NCBI RefSeq assembly: GCF_035984545.1
Contig: NZ_JAXCHP010000001.1
Span: forward strand, 2,480,001 to 2,544,000
Source of the DNA: Cryobacterium sp. GrIS_2_6
Lineage (GTDB): Bacteria; Actinomycetota; Actinomycetes; Actinomycetales; Microbacteriaceae
DNA length: 64,000 nucleotides
Direction: 5' to 3'
Position numbers and translations under genes: made by a program. The notes under the pieces were generated by a model. It did not search any database and was not told the DNA's origin. It saw nothing but the letters and a program-made list of their open reading frames with translations. Below, in pieces: positions 57,146-64,000 of the stretch; the first letter of the stretch is position 1; the number at the start of each line of letters is the position of its first letter.

Positions 57146-58886
57146 GGATCGCTCCCTCACCGTGTTGGGCGCCCTTGACCCCGGCCCTGCCGACCTCGCC
57201 GACCGTAAGGCGCGGCAGCGTGCCGTCGGACCCGGCGTCCTCCGGCGGCAGCGGGCTCGGCGAGCCCGTGATCTCGCCGCGCGCGGTCCGTGGCAGGGTC
57301 AGCCGGAAGCACGAACCCTTCCCGGGGCTCGACCAGACCTGGAGCCAGCCACGGTGAACGGTCGCGTCCTCGAGTGAGATCGAGAGGCCGAGGCCCGTAC
57401 CGCCGATGGTGCGCTTGCGGGAGGGGTCTGCCCGCCAGAACCGGTCGAAGACGTGGTTGACGTCGACCTGGCTCATGCCGAGGCCGTAGTCGCGCACCGA
57501 GAGGGCAACGGCGGACTCGTTGCTGTCGACCGAGACGATGACGGGCTTGCCCTCGCCGTGCTCGATCGCGTTGCCGATCAGGTTGTGCATGATCCGGCGG
57601 ATGCGACGGGGATCGACCTCCGCGTCGAGGTGTCCTCCCGGGGCGACGAGGTTGAGCCGGGTGCCCTTGGATTCGGCAAGCGACCGCAGGCCCTCGACGG
57701 CGTCTGCGGCGAGGTGCACGAGGTTCGTCGGCTCGGCCTCGAGTTCGACGGACCCTGCGTCGTACTTGCTGATCTCGAGCAGGTCCGCGAGCAGGAGTTC
57801 GAACCGCTCGACCTGGGCGTGCAGGAGCTCCGCGGTGCGACCCGTCGCAGGGGGGAAGGCGGCCCGCTGGTCGTAGAGCATGTCCCCGGCCAGCCGGATC
57901 GTCGTCAGCGGGGTGCGCAGCTCGTGCGACACGTCGGACACGAAGCGCTGCTGCACCTCGGAAAGGTCGGCGAGCTCCTTGATCTGGCTCTGCAGGCTGT
58001 CCGCCATCCCATTGAACGACCGGGCGAGGGTCGTGATGACGTCGTCGCCCTTGACGGGCAGCCGCACACCGAGGTCCCCGGAGGCCAGCCGCTGGCTGGT
58101 CTCGGCCGCGACCCGGATCGGCGTCACCACGAAGCGCACGACGATCCAGGTCACCGCACCGATCAGGATAATAAGCAGGAGCCCGGCGATGCCGAGGGTT
58201 CGCTGCACGAACTGCAGTGTCGTTTCCGCCTCGCCGAGGTTGTAGCCGATGTAGAGCTCGTACCGGCCGGCGACGGGGACGGTGATCTGTGAACCGACGA
58301 CGATCCCGGCGACCTGGCCGTCGTCATCCGTCGCTAGGGCCACCGACTGCCAGAACTGGGTGCCCGGCGAGCCCTGCACGGCGGTGCGCAGCTCGGGCGA
58401 GATGACCTCGGTCGAGTCGCCGAATGTCGAGAAGTCCTGGGGCACGGACGTCGAAGGGTCCTGGCCGGGAACCCGGAACACGGCGACGAGCCGGCTCGAG
58501 GACGCCGCGGAGATGGCGCTCCGCGCCGAGGCAAGCAGGCTCTGCACCTGGACCCGGTCGGCCGCGTCCGAGGAATCCAGGATCCCCTGGGCCGCGCTCG
58601 TCGCCCGGTTCGAGTCGAGCTCGACCTGGCTGAGCCGGGACTGGAAGAGATCGTTGCCGACGCTCACCGAGACATAGACGCCGACCATGACGATGGCGAT
58701 GCCGGACAGCACGACCGTGATGGTCACGGTGCGGAACTGCAGGGAGGACCGCCAGGTGCGGAGCAGGCGGGCACGCCAGGATCTCCAGTCGCGCCAGTCC
58801 CGCCACCCCCTGCGCCATGTTCGGGCAAACCCGGTCGGTTCGGCCATGCGGAGCCTAGATGGCCGCGCCGGCCCGGTACCCGACAC
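57138..58886 (-). CDS. mtrB: Sensor histidine kinase MtrB
   Basis: 582 residues from 58886, or 569 from the ATG at 58847, which lies after the mtrA stop and may be the true start. Two transmembrane helices (VTITVVLSGIAIVMVGVYVS and GIAGLLLIILIGAVTWIVVR) flank an extracellular sensor domain. HAMP follows, then the H-box FVSDVSHELRTPLTTIRLAG, N-box LIGNAIEHGEG and G-boxes YGLGMS and GGTGLGLSI. It phosphorylates MtrA and controls cell-wall and division genes. Confidence 0.95.
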   Translation of the reverse strand: MSGTGPARPSRLRMAEPTGFARTWRRGWRDWRDWRSWRARLLRTWRSSLQFRTVTITVVLSGIAIVMVGVYVSVSVGNDLFQSRLSQVELDSNRATSAAQGILDSSDAADRVQVQSLLASARSAISAASSSRLVAVFRVPGQDPSTSVPQDFSTFGDSTEVISPELRTAVQGSPGTQFWQSVALATDDDGQVAGIVVGSQITVPVAGRYELYIGYNLGEAETTLQFVQRTLGIAGLLLIILIGAVTWIVVRFVVTPIRVAAETSQRLASGDLGVRLPVKGDDVITTLARSFNGMADSLQSQIKELADLSEVQQRFVSDVSHELRTPLTTIRLAGDMLYDQRAAFPPATGRTAELLHAQVERFELLLADLLEISKYDAGSVELEAEPTNLVHLAADAVEGLRSLAESKGTRLNLVAPGGHLDAEVDPRRIRRIMHNLIGNAIEHGEGKPVIVSVDSNESAVALSVRDYGLGMSQVDVNHVFDRFWRADPSRKRTIGGTGLGLSISLEDATVHRGWLQVWSSPGKGSCFRLTLPRTARGEITGSPSPLPPEDAGSDGTLPRLTVGEVGRAGVKGAQHGEGAIHD

Positions 58887-59535
58887 CGCGGACCGTCATC
58901 ACGATGCGGGGGTTGTCCGGATCGTCCTCGACCTTGGCGCGGAGGCGTTGCACGTGCACGTTCACGAGCCGGGTGTCGGCCTTGTAGTGGTAGCCCCACA
59001 CCTGTTCGAGCAGCATCTCCCGGGTGAACACCTGCTGGGGACGGGACGCGAGGGTGAGCAGGAGGTCGAATTCAAGTGGGGTCAGGCCGATCTGCCGGTC
59101 GCCGCGGCGCACCTCGTGCCCGGCGGCGTCGACGGTGAGGTCGCCGATCGAGAGGTTCGCGGGAGATTCCGTTGACACCGGCCGCAGCCGGGTGCGGATC
59201 CGGGCGAGGAGTTCCTTCGGGTTGAACGGTTTGACCATGTAGTCGTCCGCGCCGGATTCGAGGCCCTTGACCACATCCGTCGTATCGGTGCGAGCGGTGA
59301 GCATGATGATCGGCGTTCCCGATTCGGCGCGGATCAGGGTGCACACCTCGATGCCGTCGAGGCCGGGCAGCATCAGGTCGAGCAGGACCAGATCGGGTTT
59401 GATCGTCCGGAATGCGTCGAGTGCGAGTGAGCCGTCTTCGCAGAAGTGCGGGTCGAAACCTTCACCCTGCAAGACAATGCCGATCATTTCCGCCAGCGCG
59501 GTGTCGTCGTCGACGACCAAAATGCGTGCGTTCAT
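58855..59535 (-). CDS. mtrA: Response regulator MtrA
   Basis: A 226-residue OmpR-type regulator. Receiver domain with VVDDD (7-11), Asp53 in LLDLMLPGLDG as phosphoacceptor, T and K in MLTARTD and VKPFNPKEL. The DNA-binding winged helix is at the C-terminus (GLTPLEFDLLLTLASRPQQV, LEQVWGYHYKADTRLVNVHV). First gene of the mtrA-mtrB-lpqB operon. Confidence 0.97.
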   Translation of the reverse strand: MNARILVVDDDTALAEMIGIVLQGEGFDPHFCEDGSLALDAFRTIKPDLVLLDLMLPGLDGIEVCTLIRAESGTPIIMLTARTDTTDVVKGLESGADDYMVKPFNPKELLARIRTRLRPVSTESPANLSIGDLTVDAAGHEVRRGDRQIGLTPLEFDLLLTLASRPQQVFTREMLLEQVWGYHYKADTRLVNVHVQRLRAKVEDDPDNPRIVMTVRGVGYRAGAAI

Positions 59536-59671
59536 CCAACCGTTTTCTGCTTAGGTCACCGGAGGGAATACTCCCGGTGAGTCATGCAATCACTGACACC
59601 AGAGTAGTCGAGGGGGGGCTGGCATTGCCCGTCGCGCCCGTTTCGATGCCGAGTATGCCAGCATAGGTCTC

Positions 59672-60823
59672 GTGACGGACCCGCAGAACTGGCACGCACC
59701 GACAGGTGACGCTTACGATCGACCGCGCTACGGCGAATACGCGCCGCCGCCGGCGTCCGGTGCACCCCAGGCCTGGGGTCCCCCTCCCGCGTGGACCCCG
59801 CCGCCGCGCCCCGGCCTCCTCCCGTTACGGCCGCTCGGCTTCGGCTCCCTGCTCTGGGCGCCCTTCCAGGTGCTGCGGCGCAATCCCAAGGCCACCTTCG
59901 GAAGCGCACTCCTCGTACAGGGCGCGATCCTCCTGGTCACCCTGCTGATCGTCGGCCCGGTGACGGTGCTCGCCCTCGGCCGGGTCGACAGCGCCCCGCT
60001 CGCGGACAGGGACGCGGTCCAGGCCGGCGCCAACCTCACCATCGTGTTGTCGGCGATCGTGCCGATCCTCCTCTCCGTGATCGCCTCCGCGATGCTCCAG
60101 GGCGTCATCGTCGTCGAGGTCTCCCGTGCCATGCTCGGCCAGAAGCTCCGGCTCGGCCAGCTCTGGCGGGCGGCCGGCCGACGCCTCTGGCCGCTCGCAC
60201 TCTGGGCCGCGATCCTCAGCGGAGCCCTTCTCCTCGGCCTGGCCATCGTCGCAGGGGTCGTCGTCGTGTTCGTGCTGCTCGGCGGAGCCGGCGTCGTCTT
60301 CGGGATCGTCTTCGGCATCCTCGGCGCACTGGGCATCCTCGCGCTCTCGGCCTGGCTGGCCACGAAGACGTCCCTCGTCCCGAGCCTGATCGTGCTCGAA
60401 CGCCTCGGCATCGGGGCAGCCATCGCCCGATCATGGTCGCTCACGAGGGGCTACTTCTGGCGCACGCTCGGAGTGCAGTTCCTCGTCGCCGCGATTGTGA
60501 ACATCGTCTCGCAGATTGTCTCGACACCGCTGTCACTGCTCGGCGGCGTCGCGGTCTCCCTCATCAACCCCACCGGCGCCATCGACTCCTGGATCCCCGT
60601 GATCGTGCTGTACGTGCTGACCATTCTTCTGAGCCTCGTACTCGGGGCCGTCGCCGCGGTGGTCCAGTCCGGCACGACAGCGCTGATCTACATCGACCTG
60701 CGGATGCGCAAGGAAGGCCTCGATCTCGACCTGCAGCGCTTCGTCGAGTCTTCCCCCGGCAACGACGCTGCAGATCCGTACCTGATCCCAGCCGGGCGGA
60801 TGCCGGCAGCGCCGCAGTCATGA
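59672..60823 (+). CDS. Polytopic membrane protein (GDPD membrane-domain-like)
   Basis: A 383-residue protein starting at GTG. A Pro- and Gly-rich N-terminus (residues 1-50) is followed by a segment PLRPLGFGSLLWAPFQVLRR and six to seven hydrophobic helices. It matches membrane proteins labelled as glycerophosphoryl diester phosphodiesterase membrane domain, but the catalytic domain is absent. It is followed without a gap by DUF4129, DUF4350, MoxR and DUF58 genes, a common actinobacterial operon. Confidence 0.8.
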   Translation: MTDPQNWHAPTGDAYDRPRYGEYAPPPASGAPQAWGPPPAWTPPPRPGLLPLRPLGFGSLLWAPFQVLRRNPKATFGSALLVQGAILLVTLLIVGPVTVLALGRVDSAPLADRDAVQAGANLTIVLSAIVPILLSVIASAMLQGVIVVEVSRAMLGQKLRLGQLWRAAGRRLWPLALWAAILSGALLLGLAIVAGVVVVFVLLGGAGVVFGIVFGILGALGILALSAWLATKTSLVPSLIVLERLGIGAAIARSWSLTRGYFWRTLGVQFLVAAIVNIVSQIVSTPLSLLGGVAVSLINPTGAIDSWIPVIVLYVLTILLSLVLGAVAAVVQSGTTALIYIDLRMRKEGLDLDLQRFVESSPGNDAADPYLIPAGRMPAAPQS

Positions 60824-61503
60824 CCGGTGCCGGGGGCACGTGGTCTGGTCCGTTTCCGGGGGGCACCCCTGTCGATCCCGATGCCCCGACGGCCACGGCC
60901 TGGTTGCGGGACGAGCTCGCCAAGCCGCCGTACCAGGCAGCGCGGCCGACCTGGTTCGACCGGGTCAGCAAGGCTTTCTTCGACTGGTTCGCTTCACTCG
61001 GCGCGCCGTCGGGTGCGGGCCTCGGACCCTGGGTTCCGCTCGTCGTGACGCTTGTCGTCGTCGCCGTCGTCGTGGTGGCCGTGCTCGTCTTCGGGTTGCC
61101 GCGGTGGAACAGGCGCAGCGCCCTGCAGCACGAGATGTTCGGCAGGAACGACGCCCGGTCCGCCGACGAGTTGCGCCGGGCGGCGCTGTCGGCAGCATCG
61201 CACAAGGACTGGAATCTCGCGATCAGCGAGATGTTCCGGACCCTGGCACGGTCGCTCGTCGAACGCACAGTGCTCTTCATCACTCCCGGCACGACCGCGC
61301 ACAGCTTCGCCGAGCGGGCGGCAACGGCGTTCCCGGAGGAGCGGGTCAGCCTCAGGACGGCGGCGGACCTCTTCGACGGCGTGCGCTACCTCAATGCCGA
61401 GGGCACCGAGTCCGGCTTCCTGTCCCTCGCCGCGCTCGAAAGCGCCCTGCGCACGCGGACGCCGACGACCCGCGAAGACCCGGCACCGACGGCAACGCAG
61501 TGA
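60820..61503 (+). CDS. DUF4129-domain membrane protein
   Basis: 227 residues from the ATG at 60820, overlapping the upstream stop (ATGA). One transmembrane helix (LVVTLVVVAVVVVAVLVFGL) is followed by the DUF4129 part (ADELRRAALSAASHKDWNLA, FRTLARSLVERTVLFITPGT, TAHSFAERAATAFP). DUF4129 proteins usually accompany MoxR and DUF58 genes. Function unknown. Confidence 0.85.
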   Translation: MTGAGGTWSGPFPGGTPVDPDAPTATAWLRDELAKPPYQAARPTWFDRVSKAFFDWFASLGAPSGAGLGPWVPLVVTLVVVAVVVVAVLVFGLPRWNRRSALQHEMFGRNDARSADELRRAALSAASHKDWNLAISEMFRTLARSLVERTVLFITPGTTAHSFAERAATAFPEERVSLRTAADLFDGVRYLNAEGTESGFLSLAALESALRTRTPTTREDPAPTATQ

Positions 61504-62753
61504 CCACTCTCGCGGGCGCCGACGCCGTAGCGACGACCCCGACCCTGCGCGTCGCCGCACGACGCTCCCGGTTCTGGGTGCTCGCCGGCGTCGGCGCCCT
61601 GCTCGTCGCCATCGCGGCGACGCTGCTCGCTGGCGCCGGTTCGAGCGGCGGGACCCCGCTCGCCGCCGACAATGCCGCACCGGCGGGCGCCCGCGCCCTC
61701 GTCGAGGTGCTGCGCCAGCAGGGCGTGCACGTCACGACGGCGGACACCCTGGACGAGGCCCACACGCTCGCCGCGGCGAGCACCGATCCGACCCTGTTCT
61801 TCAGTGACCCGAACGGCTATCTGACGAACGACCGGATCTCGGCCATGGCGGCCCTCGCGCCCCGGACCGTCGTGGTCGCCCCCGATTTCCTCCTGCTGCA
61901 GACGCTGACCCCCGCCGTCGGCTTCGGCGGGGTCGCCGACAGCCTGGACGGGCCGGGCGATCGCTGCGACCTGCCCGCTGCGATCAGGGCAGGCGGCGTC
62001 GCCCCCGGCGGGAAGACACTCAGCCTTCCCACCGACGCCGCGGAACGCGGTTGTTTCCCGTCCGGCCGGAACTCCTTCGCCGTCGTCGGCGCGACCCTGC
62101 CGTCCACGGAGCTGACCCTCGTCGCCGATGACGCCATCTTCAGCAACGACGAGATCACGGCATCCGGTCACGCGGCGCTCGCACTCGGACTGCTCGGGCC
62201 GAGCTCCGACCTGATCTGGTACCAGCCGACTCTGGCGGATGTCGCGGCAACCGGCCCGCCGAGCCTCGGCGAGTTGACGCCGGGCTGGGTCACTCCCTCG
62301 ATCCTGCTGCTCGCGGTCGTGTTCCTCGCGGCTGCCGTGTGGCAGGGCAGGAGACTCGGACCGCTCGTCGCCGAGAACCTGCCGGTGATCGTGCGCGCGA
62401 GCGAGACGATGGAAGGCAGGGCGCGCCTCTATGCCCGCGGCAACGCTCGCCTCCGCGCCCTCGACTCCCTGCGGGTCGCCACCGTGCAGCGCCTCGCGAC
62501 CCGGGTCGGGCTGTCCAGGCTCGCGAGCCTCGACGACGTCGTGCTCGCGGTGTCCGCACTGACCGGTCGGGCACCGGCCGAGGTGCGCTTCGTCCTCGTC
62601 GACGGGGTCCCGGCGACGGACCGGGACCTCATCGCCCAGTCCGACCTCCTCCAGGACCTGGAGCGAGCCGTGATCGCCGCGAGCGGCCTGCCCGCTGCTC
62701 GGCCGGCATCCGCCCCACCCACCGCAACCACCCCCGGAAGAATGGACCCATGA
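61500..62753 (+). CDS. DUF4350-domain membrane protein
   Basis: 417 residues from the GTG at 61500, overlapping the previous stop (GTGA). Helices at the start (FWVLAGVGALLVAIAATLLA) and near residue 260 (PSILLLAVVFLAAAVWQGRR) enclose an extracytoplasmic DUF4350 domain (APAGARALVEVLRQQGVHVT). The C-terminal cytoplasmic part has ASETMEGRARLYARGNARLR. Part of the MoxR-type operon. Confidence 0.85.
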   Translation: MTTLAGADAVATTPTLRVAARRSRFWVLAGVGALLVAIAATLLAGAGSSGGTPLAADNAAPAGARALVEVLRQQGVHVTTADTLDEAHTLAAASTDPTLFFSDPNGYLTNDRISAMAALAPRTVVVAPDFLLLQTLTPAVGFGGVADSLDGPGDRCDLPAAIRAGGVAPGGKTLSLPTDAAERGCFPSGRNSFAVVGATLPSTELTLVADDAIFSNDEITASGHAALALGLLGPSSDLIWYQPTLADVAATGPPSLGELTPGWVTPSILLLAVVFLAAAVWQGRRLGPLVAENLPVIVRASETMEGRARLYARGNARLRALDSLRVATVQRLATRVGLSRLASLDDVVLAVSALTGRAPAEVRFVLVDGVPATDRDLIAQSDLLQDLERAVIAASGLPAARPASAPPTATTPGRMDP

Positions 62754-63721
62754 GCACACCGACCGATACCACCGTTTCCCTTCGGGAATCGCTCGCGCAG
62801 GTTCGCACCGAGGTCGGCAAGGCCGTCGTCGGCCAGGACGGCGCAGTGACGGGACTCATCATCGCCCTGCTCGCGCGCGGCCACGTGCTGCTCGAGGGCG
62901 TGCCCGGTGTCGCCAAGACACTCCTGGTGCGCTCGCTCAGCCACGCGCTCAGCCTCGAGACGAAACGGGTGCAGTTCACGCCTGACCTGATGCCGGGCGA
63001 CGTCACGGGGTCGCTCATCTACGACGCGCGGGCCGGCGAGTTCGAGTTCCGTAAGGGCCCCGTGTTCACGAATATCCTGCTCGCGGACGAGATCAACCGG
63101 ACACCGCCGAAGACCCAGTCCGCACTGCTCGAGGCGATGGAGGAACGCCAGGTCAGCGTCGACGGCCGGACGATTCCGTTGCCGGACCCGTTCATCGTCG
63201 CCGCGACGATGAATCCGATCGAATACGAGGGCACGTACTCGGTGCCCGAGGCGCAGCTCGACCGGTTCCTGCTCAAGCTCGTGCTCGACGTGCCGGAACG
63301 CGACGCGGAGTTCGAGGTGCTCCGCCGCCACGCCGCCGGTTTCAACCCCCGCGACCTCACCGCGGCCGGGGTCACTCCTGTGCTCGGTGCCGAGCAGCTC
63401 ACCGCCGCGCAGGCCGCCGTCATGGGGGTCGGCTCGAGCGCGGACGTGCTCGCCTACATCGTTGATCTCGCGCGCGCGACCCGGCGCAGCCCCTCGGTCA
63501 AGCTCGGCGTGAGTCCCCGCGGGACGACGGCGCTTCTCGCGGCGACGAAAGCCTGGGCCTGGCTCAGCGGCTACGACTCGATCACTCCCGACCACGTCCA
63601 GGCGATGGTCCTCCCAGTCTGGCGGCACCGGATCCAGCTCCAGCCGGAAGCCGAACTCGAGGGCGTGTCCGTGGACGCCATCCTGCGCAGCGTGCTCCAG
63701 CAGGTCCAGGTTCCGATCTAA
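62750..63721 (+). CDS. MoxR-family AAA+ ATPase
   Basis: 323 residues from the ATG at 62750 (ATGA overlap). Walker A GVPGVAKT, Walker B ILLADEINRTPPKTQSALLE, sensor 1 AATMNPIEYEG and the arginine-rich C-terminal lid domain are all visible. MoxR ATPases act as chaperones with partners containing DUF58 or VWA domains; the next gene encodes a DUF58 protein. Confidence 0.95.
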   Translation: MSTPTDTTVSLRESLAQVRTEVGKAVVGQDGAVTGLIIALLARGHVLLEGVPGVAKTLLVRSLSHALSLETKRVQFTPDLMPGDVTGSLIYDARAGEFEFRKGPVFTNILLADEINRTPPKTQSALLEAMEERQVSVDGRTIPLPDPFIVAATMNPIEYEGTYSVPEAQLDRFLLKLVLDVPERDAEFEVLRRHAAGFNPRDLTAAGVTPVLGAEQLTAAQAAVMGVGSSADVLAYIVDLARATRRSPSVKLGVSPRGTTALLAATKAWAWLSGYDSITPDHVQAMVLPVWRHRIQLQPEAELEGVSVDAILRSVLQQVQVPI

Positions 63722-63722
63722 G

Positions 63723-64000
63723 GTGACGGTCTCCGGTCGGTTCACACTGCTCGTCGCCCTCGGCGTCGTGCCGATTGTGCTGCTCGGACGCAGCCAGGCG
63801 GCCGCGGGCGGTATCCTCGCCCTGTGGCTGCTGCTTTCGGTCGGGCTCGGCCTGCTCGACCTCGCGCTGGCCGGCTCGCCCAGGGCCGTGCGCCTCGAAC
63901 GCAGGCTGCCGGCCAGGGTGAGCCTCGGCGAAACCGTGACGAGCCTGCTCTACGTCACCAATTCCGGCTCCCGTCGCCTCCGGTCTTTTGTGCGGGATGC
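63723..64000 (+). CDS. DUF58-family protein, 5' part
   Basis: Starts at GTG 63723, one base after the MoxR stop, and runs off the window. About 92 residues are visible: two membrane helices (FTLLVALGVVPIVLLG, GGILALWLLLSVGLGLLDLA) and the conserved RLERRLPARVSLGETVTSLL strand, which opens the DUF58 domain. Confidence 0.85.
   Translation, partial: MTVSGRFTLLVALGVVPIVLLGRSQAAAGGILALWLLLSVGLGLLDLALAGSPRAVRLERRLPARVSLGETVTSLLYVTNSGSRRLRSFVRD

Overview
The window is the chromosome of a high-GC actinobacterium, most likely a member of the Microbacteriaceae, interrupted by a complete tailed-phage prophage of much lower GC. The host assignment rests on whiB1 next to a pdtaS-type histidine kinase, the mtrA-mtrB-lpqB cluster, an Rv3235-like protein and a SecA without the C-terminal zinc motif. 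The flanks (1-6259 and 45192-64000) look about 70% GC by eye. The insert (6260-45191) looks about 45-50% GC.

Left flank (1-6259): the 3' end of aroA, rsgA, a bcp-type peroxiredoxin, a small membrane protein, whiB1, the pdtaS-like kinase, a decayed gene, a shortened DUF5671-like membrane protein, and the 3' part of a CpaE/TadZ-like ATPase gene. Right flank: the 5' part of that ATPase gene, a SAF-domain protein, a small HTH protein, an Rv3235-like protein, a TetR/MFS pair, secA, hpf, comF, lpqB-mtrB-mtrA, and an overlapping operon of membrane, DUF4129, DUF4350, MoxR and DUF58 genes.

The prophage splits the CpaE-like gene. An identical 11-bp sequence lies at both junctions (6260-6270 and 45181-45191). 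Joining the two gene parts across it restores one open frame of 418 codons plus stop. The large serine recombinase beside the right junction is the expected integrase.

Inside the prophage a late operon reads leftward from about 28.8 to 9.1 kb: TerS, TerL, portal, minor capsid protein, scaffold, coat, neck proteins, tail tube, tail chaperone with a -1 frameshift, tape measure, baseplate and tail proteins, tail fibre, lysis genes, Lsr2 and HNH. A control region with divergent promoters and a DnaA box lies at 34.2-34.7 kb. A Replic_Relax gene leaves it leftward. An early operon (ERF annealing protein, small serine resolvase, ArdC-like protein, many small proteins, PD-(D/E)XK nuclease) leaves it rightward. 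A separate rightward operon at the left edge encodes two paralogous 66-residue membrane proteins and a TraG/VirD4/HerA-type ATPase.

The most unusual points are: (1) the membrane-anchor/T4CP-like ATPase module together with Replic_Relax, ArdC and a resolvase, an assortment more typical of conjugative plasmids; (2) a stretch of nearly 900 bp without a convincing gene (31.67-32.58 kb) with long imperfect hairpins, a possible pseudoknot and a terminator, likely a large structured RNA; (3) an internal ribosome binding site and start inside the endolysin gene; (4) a PLD-like protein in the lysis cassette; (5) a leaderless promoter and a series of palindromes in the control regions. No recognisable CI-like repressor, excisionase, helicase or DNA polymerase was found in the prophage.
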